A stretch of DNA of 64,000 bases from Kappaphycus alvarezii (GCA_002205965.3 NADL03000088.1:186001-250000); one strand, 5' to 3'; positions 47,642-61,708 are shown, counted from the first letter of the stretch. A program made the numbers and translations. The notes: generated from the letters alone by a model not told the origin.

Positions 47642-47748
47642 GACTGTAATATAAGTTTGGCCAGGTATAGCAAAGAGTCAAAAAAGATATCTTCGTATTA
47701 GAACTTTGCCACCTACTAGTCGACCATTTAAGATTATAAGAAAGGGAA

Positions 47749-47810
47749 AAGGTTTGGGTGTTTTACTCTTGGAAGATATATCCGGTCTATCCCATGGTTT
47801 TCCAGACAAC
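47749..47810 (+). repeat. Dispersed 45-60 bp motif, left-arm copy
   Basis: Reads aaggtttgggtgttttactc, then ttggaagatatatccggtct and atcccatggttttccaga. Confidence 0.8.
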
Positions 47811-47866
47811 CGAAATCAACTCAACAAGGGGATACCGACACCGTAATGGGAAAGGAACTACGCTCC

Positions 47867-48121
47867 CTAAAATGCTACCTTCAGGCCAGCCATCAAGCAG
47901 GCCGCATTGGACATGACGGCTGATGCGGCGTTTATAAGAAAGTGATTTGGGAGTCTTTCAATATCACTCCTGTCTAGGGAACCACAAAATGGTCCCGGTC
48001 TTCTCAAAAATCTTCCTGAATGAGCAGCATGGAGAAGCTCAGTGTGGGGTTGCTGTTGTTGCAGGTGAGTTGCATAAAATTCAATGACAAACGAGTGACT
48101 TTTCTGATGGGATCTGATCAT
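47867..48121 (-). pseudogene. Reverse transcriptase C-terminal tail, left-arm copy
   Basis: An 84-codon ORF ends SAVMSNAACLMAGLKVAF and a stop, resembling other RT tails in the window. The upstream part (LLHAAHSGRFLRRPGPFCGS) is not recognisable. It is identical to 61394-61648 on the right arm. Confidence 0.4.
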
Positions 48122-50003
48122 AATTACTATTTAGTCTGCTAACTACTGTCAAACAATACCTATACTTTCTTTGACTTGTCATCAAAAGCATTGGTGTTGC
48201 TGGATTTATTGCCGTAATCGGTATTTGACAAAAAAGACATTGAATCCTGACTAATAATATTTTTTGCAGGACTAGTTATTACTAGCTAAATTACACAGAT
48301 TCGAATTCAGCTACGGTACTATGTTGACTACATCAGTTTTACTTTCAATTACTAGTAGGGTTATCGCTGGGCTTCATCAGCCGCTCTTTCGTCGTATTCA
48401 ACTCCGGCTTAAACCTCCCGTCTAAATATTCCTTCCGTCTGGACTTCCCACCTGTTTAGATTTTTCTCAGCTTTATTCGGTTAAAAATCATGGATATACC
48501 CCTTGGCAACAACCTTTAAGAAGTTTTGTAGTAGTTACAGTACTTTTGATTGAAGTCATTTCTCACAGCTACTCTGTCCTTCCAGTTTTATTTTTTTTTC
48601 GGGAAAAATCCAATAGCGATATATTGTTTCAACCCTCGGGTCATATTTATTAGGCTTCTGTAGTCTCAAGAGAAGAGAACTTTACGAAGTTATCATAAAA
48701 TTGCAGTCTATTGCATTGTAACATTTTTATTCACGTAATATTTTTCTACATATTAATTCTCTATCTGACTGTCTGGTTCCGTTAACTTTTTTCGTAATGC
48801 ATCAAAATCAGAAACAGTAGCTTAATTTGAAGCCTTTGTCACCCATATGTATCCACTCCGAACTCTTTCTTTCGTAAAAGTAAATTTATTCTCCCTGGAC
48901 AAAAAGTGGCGATTCTTCTGTAGGGCAGATAACATTTTTCTATCTTTCAGTAGCTCTAGTTCCGGTGAAATATCTTTTAAATAAATGGAATGTTCTTGAA
49001 CCAATAATGGCTCCGTTTATTCATATATTTCATAAAATTAATACACTTCAATTTTGTGCACAGATGAACGTTGATATTGTGCTGCGACAAGATTGGGCTC
49101 AAGCAAAAATACTTCCTCATATTTTCTATTCTCTGGGCTCAATCGCAACCAACATAATCACAGTCCGCGAGGAACTCCCAAAGGAAGTTCTTTCGTTACA
49201 TTTTTTAATGAAAGTTTATGAGAAATTATTTTGTAATGTTCTTCATTCATTGTAATACCAATTCACATATATATAATTCCTACTCTACTAAATCATTTCT
49301 ACTGAACAGGTGTATATCTACAGCTCGAAACTTGAAATATCCTTCGAGCCCAAAATGTGTGACATTTTCATTCAAAATTCTTGTAAACGGGTCAGCTTTT
49401 TATTTGGACTGTCTTGATATATTTATGAGTTCTAATATCTAATACTGATTTGTTCAAATATAATTTTCATTACTTGCTTTATAAACTTTCCAAGTATCAG
49501 TTATGAAATTCACTTTCGGGGTTCCAACCGCATCATAAATATCTGTACTTTGTGGAATGTGAGGGTTTCTACAATATGTGGATCATAGTAAAGGTTTTTT
49601 TCAATCTTATTAGAAACATTAATGGCGTTGCCTATTCCATAGCGAATATCTGCTTTCAATGAGATGAACATCTACAGATATACAATAGAAATTTATACAG
49701 AGTCAAGGGAATAAATCATAAACCAGCACCATATTGCTAATTACACTAACCAAACTAACAACATAGAACGGAAGTTATTTGAAGGACTAAATAGACCCTT
49801 CACCACGATATGTATATCTTTTGTGGCCTCTGACTCTGATTGTTAAAATCAAGTATTCATCAAATGCAAAATTTCATAATTTTCTTAACTTTTTATATTT
49901 TAGCTGCTGTGCAGAACATATTTGACGTGACAAAAACTGCTAATAATGCCGTCGATGATCCCAAATATAGCCCCTTCGTTGCAAATTTCGTAAAAGCAAA
50001 AAA

Positions 50004-50023
50004 GTCACCTCATATAAGGTGAC
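50004..50023. repeat. Hairpin near the inner end of the left arm
   Basis: gtcacct and aggtgac flank a 6-bp centre, about 70 bp from the arm boundary. The same hairpin lies at 59489-59508 in the right arm. Confidence 0.8.
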
Positions 50024-50092
50024 CCTTAATTTTATTACCTGTGGTGAAGTAATCATTCCGTACTAAACAAATGATAGACAATACTGAGGAGA

Positions 50093-52840
50093 CTAATTCC
50101 AGTTATCTTACCGCTAATTAATGTTCTCGTGTAATATATTGTGTGAAAGTGAAACTTATGTTCAAATTTCTCATCATTTTAAATTTTATATAATTTTTAC
50201 TATTTTCGATTCTTAGGAGTCGAGGAATATTTTTAAATCCTTCATATCGTCAATGATTCAGTTTATCAAGAAGAATAGGTTTCAGTCTGGTAAAGATTGT
50301 TGAACGAAATATATAAATTTCAAGTTTTAGATTGGAGCTTCCCGCCACTAGGTGACGGGCGCGGAGTGCTTGGTTCCATAGGGTAGTTCCTTATGGGCCT
50401 GTTTTTTTGGAGAGCAGACGGAGCCGGGTGAGAATCCGACCTGAATCAATCAAATATTGAGAACACAAGGTCTGTTACGGAGTTGTTCAAACCAGGATTT
50501 GCTAACTTGGAAGCTTTCAGACGAGGTAGCGAATTCGCATATGATTGCCGCCCATCACGTGACTGATCCCTTACTCACGCCACACAGTTACACTATGCAG
50601 GCGGGTAAACCGTTGGAGTTCAGACACGAGATGCTTGACCTGTCCATGTAAACCGTTGAAATCATGTTCCGGTTCACGGAGCAGGGAACGGACGTCAATT
50701 TCTAAAGCAAATTGGACTAGTCAAAAACGAAGAAAAGATTCTCTGGGCGGCTTAAGCTTCCATAGGACGTCCAATCAAGCGGCCTCTGCCTTCTCAAAAG
50801 GCGTTGGGGGGTCCCCCGGGAATTCCAAATCATGCCAATCTCCTTAGTCCTTCCCTTCCTCTCCGTAATCGCCTGACAAGTCGAACATGGCAATGTTTTT
50901 CTTATGATTTCCAGCGGCGTATAGATTATTAACATATTGTGGTGGAAATAAAAGGTTCCTTAAATTTGGGAGTCTGGAAGGCTGAACCATGTGAGTTTGT
51001 GAGGAAGGCGTTTTGCAGCAAAGGGGATAGGGTAGATCTTCATTCTATCTACCGCAGAAAGATAATTGACATGTTGCATATTTGGAAATACTTATTGCGT
51101 GATAGAAATTGCATGCATTTGTGAAGTAAAAAGAAGTTTTAGGTAGTATTGGTTGAGATACAGTATTTTGCTACATATAGTATGACCTGCAGTAAACCTA
51201 GAACTAATGTAATGTGGTCGCATTTGAGAGAGAGAGAATTTTACTGAGGCATGAACATACCAGGACAACAGAACTACGGATCAGGGTGGTTTAGCTCTCT
51301 GCGATTGATAGAAATCGCAGTATGTTTGAAGAGTAGTGCTAATGTTTTTATAAAGGTCCCCCCCGCTAGAAGTGTCAGACGACGAAGTAAACTACCCTAT
51401 CATTACCCCTTGTTATAAAGGATAATTCTGACTCTATCAGCGAAAGCAATACATTGAACAGTCAAACAGCTCCCGAACCTGTCAAATGACCCTCATTTTC
51501 GCCTCGAGCCCTCCATCGCTGAAAGTGCACCTCTCTTACTTACTTATTTTCACGCTGGTACCAAAAGAGTGTCTCTCCTAGAAAATACCCCCAAGCTCTT
51601 GTTTATATAGATTATATCATGAGAATTGGCCCAATAATGGCAAAGGTATCTCATTTCAAGAAAGAACCCCGAAAGAATGTAAACATGAGATATACTGACC
51701 TACTAGTAACGTTACTAGATACGATGTTTAAGAGGGAGTCACCTAGTTCCTGTCGGTTGGAGACCTACAACTCCCTCGCTTACCTCCTTCACCCCTGAAC
51801 TATGGAAGCAACGACGATTCACTATTACGTTTCGGTAACAACAAGAAATAAAGAATAAAGCTGAATCTTCAGATCGCTTCTTGGTATACAGAATCAAGAG
51901 GCTCCTTACTCTCTCTTTATATTTCTTTCCCGTAAAGCTCCTGATATTACTCTATATCAGCCACGCCGCCTCGTTATGTCAACATTTCATCATTATAACA
52001 TCAGCATTCGACTTTAATACAGTTGTGCATGATTTCATGACGATGCGCTGAAACACTTACAGCAAGTAATGCGTCTCTAACCGAGAGGAACCAGTTACAT
52101 ATATTTTGCATACAGCATCCAGTATCGTTTCTAGTTTGTTAATATACTCCAAGTCTACATGCTTTACGTTTTATCTCTTGAAATACAATACCTCTTTCAT
52201 TCTTTGGCCAAATTTCATGATTGCATTGATATAAATAAGAGGAAAGAAGGGTTCTCTACGGAGATACAATCATCTGGTGCTTGCTTGAAGAAAAGTGTCC
52301 TCATGCAGGCTCCCTACATGTCCTACCCCAGAATTGTAGCCTGCAACAAAACGTAAAGTCCCTGCAAGAGCGTAATAGTATCTTTGGGCTTGCGAACTCT
52401 AGATACTTCTTGTGCACTGACACATTTCTCTTCGTTTACCTCTTCATGTGTGAGTCCAGTGCACAAATTCATTTTTCATATAACAAAATCATTCTTCACT
52501 GCAAATTTAAGACAATTTCTTAGGATGGGAATCTATTTATTGGGTACGAGTGTTTTGGACTACTCTTGGATGTAGCCACTCATAAAGAGGAGAGACATGT
52601 AAATTTCTAAATATCATTCGGCGTTTTCTTGCAGAGACGGTATTCTTTCTCGTTAACTCTCTCACTCCATCCAAATGAGAGCTAACTCCGACGTTATATT
52701 ATATTTCGGAGAGGCTGGATCTGAATAAACAGCATCTGTTCGCTTATCGGCGTTATGCTTAGACAGCATTTCGTTCAATGTTATGGGTGTCAAAAATTGA
52801 AAAACTATTTTAAGATTACTGGAAAACTATTTAGTTTGTC
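50093..52840. other. Spacer of the large inverted repeat, left part
   Basis: AT-rich with a less AT-rich patch near 50340-50900. Short ORFs (50457-50651, 50635-50847, 52159-52356) are unrecognised. It contains the third 45-bp module copy at 51358-51405. Confidence 0.5.
51358..51405 (+). repeat. 45-bp shared module, copy 3 of 3
   Basis: Reads cccccgctagaagtgtcaga then cgacgaagtaaactacccta. Here it sits alone in AT-rich DNA, with no reverse transcriptase around it. Confidence 0.75.
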
Positions 52841-52849
52841 TCCCACCTT

Positions 52850-53345
52850 GAATACAGTGATGAGAAATTGGGTAACAATATTTTATCAAAGGCCCACAGA
52901 TTTTATTTTGAATCATCAAAAAATAATTGAATCTTTTTTCTCTGGCCCATACTTTATCCTTTATTACACATGAAGCAATTTTATGGATATCAGTTGGTTG
53001 TTAAATTCTACAGGTGTAACCACAGGAATCATATTACCACTAAGTTGTTATTCGGATAAATGCTCACCCATAGAATTATTATACAATTATAACTCAACAT
53101 GAATTTTGTCTACAAAAATTATTATACGGCTGGAGGTATCCTTATAGCTTTTCTACTCTGATCAACATTATAAATATTTTTAGGCTGTTAGAAACTTTTA
53201 GCAAGCCTCGGGCAATCGAACTATCTCCCTCGATCATCTATCAATAAACAGTGGCTTTTTTGACTATTATTCTTAGTCCTACTCAGGTAATTTTACTATT
53301 CATTTATTGGAAATATAAATTAATGAATCTACGCATTTCATTTCA
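52850..53345 (+). repeat. AT-rich repeat family, single unit
   Basis: Aligns with the units at 25566-26640. It has aacaatattttatcaaagg, gaatcatcaaaaaataattg, the GTTAGAAA stretch, then gcctcgggcaatcgaactat and ccctcgatcatctatcaata. The matching end phrase tctacgcatttcatttcatt corresponds to tctacgcacttcatttaatt near 26612. Confidence 0.6.
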
Positions 53346-56300
53346 TTTTTGCAACTGGTTTACGGTTAAACAGACTACTAATCTTACCAGTTGATGCTAC
53401 TGTTCCACAGTACAAGAGAGTACTATGGTACTTCGGTGCATTCCTGTATCTTATATTTAAGAGTTTCGATCATACTAGAGTTTTAGAATCCTTAGACAGT
53501 CCGTAAAAGGTATATTTTTATCCATATTACTTAAATTTCTAAAATGTCACCCAGTTACGGCAGAATTTTTTCTCTCATCAACATTTATAAACATTTAATG
53601 AACTCTTATTCGTCGCTCCCTATTTTCCAAGCAACTCGTGACACATATACTAGTGTCTATTTGACAAATGTAGTCAGTTGAGTACATTTTCAAAATGCAT
53701 TATATAATTTACTGACCTTTTATAGAGCAAAGAATTTCTGTTACTGTACGCTGATCCGCTACGAATGCTTAAAACGTATTCATTTTTCATGATTTCGAGT
53801 CAATATTTATTGCCTTTTCCAGTTTTTCCGTTTTCGCAAAAATTTGCACTCAATTGAGTACACTTCAGGGTCGAGCAGACACTAGAAGAACTTAACCCCA
53901 ACCACTCGACACAATAGCTATAGGAGGGAAGTTTTGAGTGTCTAATTCTAGCTTTAGAATATTTCCTATGTATGGAAAAAAGGGGTTGTCTTTATTGAGA
54001 TGTATGGATTGGCTGGGAACCATTTGGAGTTGCAAATCTGCATGTCATATTGCTGTGGTATCTAAACTCTTGGACATGAGATTATTTCTCAGTGTTTGAA
54101 AATTTCCAAGATTTCGCCCAGATTTTGTATGCAACTATTGTTTTATGTACGAGTGAACTGTAATTTGTAAAGCTTGTATGTTACGTATTATCTTAACCCC
54201 GTAGTTCCGGTTAGGAAATTTTACCAACATTTGTCACTGAGAAAGTAGTACTAAAATTTTAGGGATATTTTCATGCAAGGAGGATGCGCCCGAAAAAATG
54301 AATACGAAAATGAGGTTAAACCATAATAACAGCATACCTATTCTCTCCTTTTTTATCTGTAGACTATGTGACTTTCTCGGATTAAGTTTGTAAAAAAGAT
54401 TTTGAGGGATTTGTCTCACATATTTCAGAGAATAGCGTGAGGTTAAAAGTGAGTGAGAGGATATAAATATATTTAAAAATTTATATACCCATATCTTTTT
54501 TGGAATTTTTGTGCGAAGCAGTTTTCATATTCTTTTAATTTCAACAAAGTTTTACTATATGATTGAAAAACCAACCCTTATTTCAGAGTAATTTTTTTGG
54601 AGTCCTCTTTGATCATAATGAGTGTACTTACGTTACGAAGCATGGCTGAACTATTATGAGTTCGAGATGCACAAAACTTTGTAAGATTTATATACAATTT
54701 TATACATTTATATGCTACCATTGTTTTTGGTTATTTATGTATGATCAGGATATTCTCAGCCAGTCAATCTAACGTCAAACTCAAATTGAACAGCCTGATA
54801 ATTTTCTGAACAGTATGAAAACTCTCCGCAATAAGCAGAGTCAAATGTTCCGTAAATAATATTAATGTGTTTTAGTTTATCACAGAGATCAACTTATTGG
54901 TGCTACGCCAATACTTTCAGTAGTTTCTAGCTCATCTCTTAATTTCGTCTAAGTCAATGGTTTTCTAGCATCATACCCGGGGAAAGTTGTTTTCTTAAGA
55001 TTTCATCCATTTCAATTTCAATTAAATCACATGGCATGCACTGATGACCACATACGAGTAGAAACTGAGAGACTATTTTTTCAATGTGGGGGCAAGTATT
55101 ACCAGCTTATAAAAAAAGATTCCTAGAAGCTTTATAATCTGGTTTCCACAAAAAAAAATTGCGGATTTTGTACTGGTTCTCGATGCTTCATCCGTGAGTA
55201 GCCTTAGCTTTAGATTATGTAAATTAATATTTTTTAAAGACGACTTCCTTTTCTACGAAAGAGGTAGTTTTGGAGTCTCAAAAATGTAATCTATTTAGAA
55301 TCAGCTCCTTCGGTCAGCTTTGCGGGATATAGTCCTTGATCATCATTTTTTTGGATGGAAATTGCAATTTCAATAAGCAAAAAACCTTTTTTTTGTTAAT
55401 TTTACATTTATTACGCAGAAAGATTTACGATAATACAATGTACTTCTTCATATTAAAATAGAAGTGCTTCAGGTGTTTTTAAATAAAATAAAATAAAAAT
55501 AGAAAGAAAGGAAATATATGCCTTGAAGCTTGTCAAAACTATTTTAGTTGAAAAAAACATTTTGCAGGAAATTATTCGGATATAAAACGTTTCCATAAGT
55601 TTTCTTTTTTTTCATTGAATTATTGGAGTAAATTTAATAATTATTCTTTTTAGAGCAACTCGATGTGGTCGCAATGTAGTGTTTCTGGACGAATTTTCCT
55701 GAAAGTAAATGACCTAATTCTAGTCCAGATTTCTCAAGACTTAATAACTGAGTTCTAACTCGTAGGACTCTAAGGTTTTCGTTCCTCACTTTTTTCTCCC
55801 AGCTCTATTTTAAGAAGTACAATTCCCGTAATTTAATTGCAGGCCACATTTTAAATTATGAACTAAAATATACAGACGATAGAGCAGACCAAAATTACCC
55901 AATATATTTGTAGAGATAATTAAGAATAAGAAAATATTGGTGGAAACAATTTCAAGGCCTTCAATGCTCTCTATTTAAACACCGCAGTGCAGTTTAGTCG
56001 CAAATATTTATTTTAGAATTGATTAGCTTAGTAATATTTGTAATAAATTGCTTGCATTCATCAGATGATAATTTCCACTTAGATACGCACTACTTTATCT
56101 CAGAAAATCGCGGTATATATCATTTTGCTTTGAGTGGGATACGAAAGACTTTTCGTTATCATGCTTACTGCAGATAAAATTTAGAGCATGGAAACTAATC
56201 TCAGAGTCATAGTTGGTACCAACTACTTCAAATAAATGTAAAAAAACAGCGGAAGGGCATCTACTTCTTCTACGCAATACAAGATAATATTATGATAGTC

Positions 56301-57540
56301 GATGATTCTAACTCACGAAACACCTGTCAATACTCATAATTGGGGGTCTGCGAAGTGAGATATACTGGATTAAAGTAAACAATGCAACTATAACTGAGAA
56401 GGATAGGAAATTCTGATGTCATGCCTTATACTAGGTCTAGAAGTACATTACGCTCCGCATTTTTTCGCAATTTCCCCGGATTTAGATATTATGAATGGTA
56501 ATGATAAAATCGCAAAAAAAATCGCAAAAAATGAAACTATTTTCTTGGAATTCGCCCTCCTGAAGGTTGACTACGAGCTGTCATATTTCCCTTGATTATA
56601 CCGTAGGCTGAAATAGTTTGGGTGCTCTTGGAAATACATGAAGGGATAAGTGTCCATCTATTTTGTCGACTTGAAACTTGAAGTAGATCCAATTAAAAAC
56701 GACGAAATAAGAATTCATTTGTTACATTTTGAAAGAATCATGTTTGCGTAGGAGCAACCTAGCACGAAAATTTTTTAACAAGATTCCGATGGAGAAGACA
56801 ATTGTTGATGTTTTGAGCATTAGGAAAGTAGTAAAGAATGGCTGTACTTATAATCCAAAAAATTGCAAATTTTGTATACAAAAGGAATTCTGACAGGCTA
56901 GCAATCAACTGGAGAGGTTTTTAAGACGTTACATGTTGTTCATATTTTTGTGAAGTACAATGTAGAAATAGGATATGGTTAACATGCTTGTCTTGCGTTT
57001 GGATGACGAAAATATTGATGCGGTAAAAGTTGCCGAATTTCTGACGAGAACAACCCTACATTTCATTTCAATTTATTTCTATGATAACAGAACTCATGCA
57101 TCTTCTTGTGGTAAATTTTAAGACGAAAAAGAAGAAATTTCTATCCAAATCTTGAAGTTTACATGTTTCGTTCAACAATCAATGACCAGAATGAAACTTG
57201 ACTTATTTGATGGACCTATAAGTTGGCGATATAAAGGATCTAGTAAAATTAGTAATCGATTTTAAGCTGCTGAAAATAATAAAAATGTTATAGCCTACCA
57301 GATGACGAGAATTTGAAATCGAAAATTCAGTTTTCTGGATTAGTTTACAAGAGAAATTTTATTTAGATTAGAATAGAAAAATATTCTCTTAACTCTTGTA
57401 GACCATTATCTTGGTTTCGAAACTTTAAACTACCGCAAGCATTAATTCACAACAGCCATATGAATGCAATTTGTTTGTTTTTACCAAATATGCAAAGAAA
57501 TGGCTATGAATAGAAACGGAAAAGGTACTTTTTGCCTATA
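53346..57540. other. Spacer of the large inverted repeat, AT-rich gene-poor part
   Basis: Strongly AT-rich; no gene recognised. A decayed match to the dispersed motif (aggagggaagttttgagtgt) lies near 53923-53960. Confidence 0.55.
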
Positions 57541-57544
57541 TCAT

Positions 57545-58832
57545 GAATTGAATATGTTCCACAAACGGATCGTTTAATGTTGATACATAAAACTATACTT
57601 AGCTTTATTTGATGAGTATCTGTTTCTAACGACCAGCATGAGAGGCCACAAAAATACATCTATCCTGGTGAGGAGTCTTTCAAGTCCTCAGAACACAATT
57701 TAAATCTAAATTATCAGTGAAAGTGCGCTGACTCGTGCTAATTTATGATTCACTTCCGTAGCTCTGTGCAAATTTCTCTTTTAAATCAGGAGATATTGGT
57801 ACTATTTGAATAAGAGCTTTGTTAAGTATTCGCGAAAGCCGTTAAATATGTGGTAATCATTGGATTTCTACACTTTACTACGATCTACACGTGTAGAGAC
57901 CCTCACCTTCCACCGAGTACAGATATTCATGATGCAGTTGAAAATCCGTGAATTGAATCTTATGAGTAACACTTGGAAACTTTATACTGCAAAAATGAGT
58001 ATACTATTGAAACAAACTATTTTGAGAAATCTGAGCTCGTAAAGATATCAGGATAGCCTAAAATAAAACTGTCCCATCTACAGGAAATTTGAATGAAAAT
58101 GTCATACATTTTGGGCTCGAAGGATATTTAGAGTTTCCAACGGTAGATTTACACCTGGCCAACAGAAGAAACTGAGTAGAGCAGTAACTATTCATGTGAA
58201 TTGGTATTCCAAGGAATGAAGAATATCAACAAATACATTCCCATAGACATTAATTCAAAATTTCAACGAAAGTATTTCCTACGGGAGTTCCTCGCAAATT
58301 ACGATTAGATTAGTTGCGCATGGGATCTGAGAATAGCAAATATACGGAAACATTGTTCCCTGAGCCCAACATCGCAGCATCAGCAGTCCGACATTCATGT
58401 GTGCACAAAAATTGAAATGTATGAATTTCATGAAATATCTGAATAAAGTTGTACATTACTAGTTGGAAAATATTCCATCGTTTCGATAGGTACTTCATAC
58501 AAACTGAAGCTACTAAAAGATTCAAAACTATTGTTTTCCTGCAGAAGAAGCACCACATTTTGTCTAGAGAGAGTAAATGTATTTTTACGATGAAAAACTC
58601 AAAGTGGATACTTAACTGTGAAAAATGCTTCAACTGAAACTAAGAGTTCTGATTTTGCTGCCTACCAGAATTGTTAAAGAAGTAAAAACTAATGTAGAAA
58701 ATTTACGTATAAACATCTTTATAATGAGTATGAATGCCACAATGCAATGGACTACAATTTTAAAAAAAACTTCATCAAATTTTCTCTTGAGACAATCGGA
58801 TGAGTAGTATATAGGATTCTCGCCATTCAGTT
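57545..58832. repeat. Segment x', diverged direct copy of segment x
   Basis: Alignable with 59580-60860 in the same orientation. For example gaggccacaaaaatacatct matches gaggccacaaaagatataca, and cattttgggctcgaaggata is shared at 58111 and 60157. Many substitutions and indels show it is much older than the near-identical arms. Confidence 0.8.
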
Positions 58833-59420
58833 CTCCAGCTCTTTCCTTGCAAAGATAGCTGTCAATCATTCTATGAACTAACTATCACACAAGGGCATCA
58901 CGGCAGGATTCCGATTATGAACTATTTAAAAGGCCGGTAGTAATAATATTCATGAGTATACTGCCACAACTTCGCAAAATCCATATGGCTTCCAGACAAT
59001 TGTCTAGGTAAGCGTGGCAATGTCTGTCTTCTGCATTCAGATGGTCATCATCAGTGGATTTTTACGGTGAGAGATCATGGAAAACAGGGAAACAGATAAT
59101 CGCGGGATTGCGAGTTTCTACTCACACTATTTCTGCGCGGTTATGGTTGCTCATTACATTTTGCTTGCAATGTAGCACTGATTTAATCCTGTTATGACCT
59201 GCTCTCTGATCACACCACTTTTCTTTTGTCAAAAGCAAATACCTATAAATACTAACAATGGACATCACTGTCTCGATTTTACACTCATAAAAGTTGGATT
59301 GGTATCAGCCAGCACATCTGTCACGTTAAATGAACCCTTCGTGTTCCTCCATCTCCAAACTCGCTCTGAAAGGTTTGTAGTCCGGTTGGGAATAATGAAA
59401 AACTTAATGTTGGATAAAGC
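58833..59420. repeat. Segment z', recent direct copy of segment z
   Basis: Near-identical to 61874-62461, with about ten differences seen by eye. It is joined directly to diverged x' on its left and to segment x of the right arm on its right; the roughly 1-kb segment y is missing here. Confidence 0.9.
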
Positions 59421-59488
59421 CTCCTCATTATTGTCTATCATTTGTTTAGTACGGAATGATTACTTCACCACAGGTAATAAAATTAAGG

Positions 59489-59508
59489 GTCACCTTATAT
59501 GAGGTGAC
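59489..59508. repeat. Hairpin near the inner end of the right arm
   Basis: Reads gtcaccttatatgaggtgac; counterpart of 50004-50023. Confidence 0.8.
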
Positions 59509-61393
59509 TTTTTTGCTTTTACGAAATTTGCAACGAAGGGGCTATATTTGGGATCATCGACGGCATTATTAGCAGTTTTTGTCACGTCAAAATATGTTCT
59601 GCACAGCAGCTAAAATATAAAAAGTTAAGAAAATTATGAAATTTTGCATTTGATGAATACTTGATTTTAACAATCAGAGTCAGAGGCCACAAAAGATATA
59701 CATATCGTGGTGAAGGGTCTATTTAGTCCTTCAAATAACTTCCGTTCTATGTTGTTAGTTTGGTTAGTGTAATTAGCAATATGGTGCTGGTTTATGATTT
59801 ATTCCCTTGACTCTGTATAAATTTCTATTGTATATCTGTAGATTTTCATCTCATTGAAAGCAGATATTCGCTATGGAATAGGCAACGCCATTAATGTTTC
59901 TAATAAGATTGAAAAAAACCTTTACTATGATCCACATATTGTAGAAACCCTCACATTCCACAAAGTACAGATAATTATGATGCGGTTGGAACCCCGAAAG
60001 TGAATTTCATAACTGATACTTGGAAAGTTTATAAAGCAAGTAATGAAAATTATATTTGAACAAATCAGTATTAGATATTAGAACTCATAAATATATCAAG
60101 ACAGTCCAAATAAAAAGCTGACCCGTTTACAAGAATTTTGAATGAAAATGTCACACATTTTGGGCTCGAAGGATATTTCAAGTTTCGAGCTGTAGATATA
60201 CACCTGTTCAGTAGAAATGATTTAGTAGAGTAGGAATTATATATATGTGAATTGGTATTACAATGAATGAAGAACATTACAAAATAATTTCTCATAAACT
60301 TTCATTAAAAAATGTAACGAAAGAACTTCCTTTGGGAGTTCCTCGCGGACTGTGATTATGTTGGTTGCGATTGAGCCCAGAGAATAGAAAATATGAGGAA
60401 GTATTTTTGCTTGAGCCCAATCTTGTCGCAGCACAATATCAACGTTCATCTGTGCACAAAATTGAAGTGTATTAATTTTATGAAATATATGAATAAACGG
60501 AGCCATTATTGGTTCAAGAACATTCCATTTATTTAAAAGATATTTCACCGGAACTAGAGCTACTGAAAGATAGAAAAATGTTATCTGCCCTACAGAAGAA
60601 TCGCCACTTTTTGTCCAGGGAGAATAAATTTACTTTTACGAAAGAAAGAGTTCGGAGTGGATACATATGGGTGACAAAGGCTTCAAATTAAGCTACTGTT
60701 TCTGATTTTGATGCATTACGAAAAAAGTTAACGGAACCAGACAGTCAGATAGAGAATTTATATGTAGAAAAATATTACGTGAATAAAAATGTTACAATGC
60801 AATAGACTGCAATTTTATGATAACTTCGTAAAGTTCTCTTCTCTTGAGACTACAGAAGCCTAATAAATATGACCCGAGGGTTGAAACAATATATCGCTAT
60901 TGGATTTTTCCCGAAAAAAAAATAAAACTGGAAGGACAGAGTAGCTGTGAGAAATGACTTCAATCAAAAGTACTGTAACTACTACAAAACTTCTTAAAGG
61001 TTGTTGCCAAGGGGTATATCCATGATTTTTAACCGAATAAAGCTGAGAAAAATCTAAACAGGTGGGAAGTCCAGACGGAAGGAATATTTAGACGGGAGGT
61101 TTAGAGCCGGAGTTGAATACGACGAAAGAGCGGCTGATGAAGCCCAGCGATAACCCTACTAGTAATTGAAAGTAAAACTGATGTAGTCAACATAGTACCG
61201 TAGCTGAATTCGAATCTGTGTAATTTAGCTAGTAATAACTAGTCCTGCAAAAAATATTATTAGTCAGGATTCAATGTCTTTTTTGTCAAATACCGATTAC
61301 GGCAATAAAATCCAGCAACACCAATGCTTTTGATGACAAGTCAAAGAAAGTATAGGTATTGTTTGACAGTAGTTAGCAGACTAAATAGTAATT

Positions 61394-61648
61394 ATGATCA
61401 GATCCCATCAGAAAAGTCACTCGTTTGTCATTGAATTTTATGCAACTCACCTGCAACAACAGCAACCCCACACTGAGCTTCTCCATGCTGCTCATTCAGG
61501 AAGATTTTTGAGAAGACCGGGACCATTTTGTGGTTCCCTAGACAGGAGTGATATTGAAAGACTCCCAAATCACTTTCTTATAAACGCCGCATCAGCCGTC
61601 ATGTCCAATGCGGCCTGCTTGATGGCTGGCCTGAAGGTAGCATTTTAG
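61394..61648 (+). pseudogene. Reverse transcriptase C-terminal tail, right-arm copy
   Basis: Mirror of 47867-48121. It ends NAACLMAGLKVAF* and is followed about 60 bp downstream by the dispersed motif in reverse orientation. Confidence 0.4.
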
Positions 61649-61708
61649 GGAGCGTAGTTCCTTTCCCATTACGGTGTCGGTATCCCCTTGTTGAGTTGAT
61701 TTCGGTTG

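Larger units (their letters stand above)
45498..50092. repeat. Left arm of large inverted repeat (about 4.6 kb)
   Basis: It is the reverse complement of 59420-64000, near-identical by eye with scattered substitutions and one-base indels. Segments from left to right are: w (45498-47053, short ORF and peptide precursor gene), z (47054-47641), y (47642 to about 48660, RT tail and dispersed motif) and x (about 48660-50092). The right boundary is sharp: identity ends at gaggag near 50092. Confidence 0.95.

Noticed and set aside
48965..49442. ORFs of 96 and 74 codons present identically in both arms (also 60071-60548)
   Set aside because: Identity follows from the recent duplication of the DNA. 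The diverged x' copy does not preserve these frames, so there is no sign of protein-level constraint.
60509..60691. 60-codon ORF (KNRHFLSRENKFTFTKERVR region) with a diverged counterpart at 58449-58637
   Set aside because: The counterpart keeps a partly similar reading (KKHHILSRESKCIFT), which caught my eye. With so few codons and no family match I cannot separate coding constraint from shared DNA ancestry.
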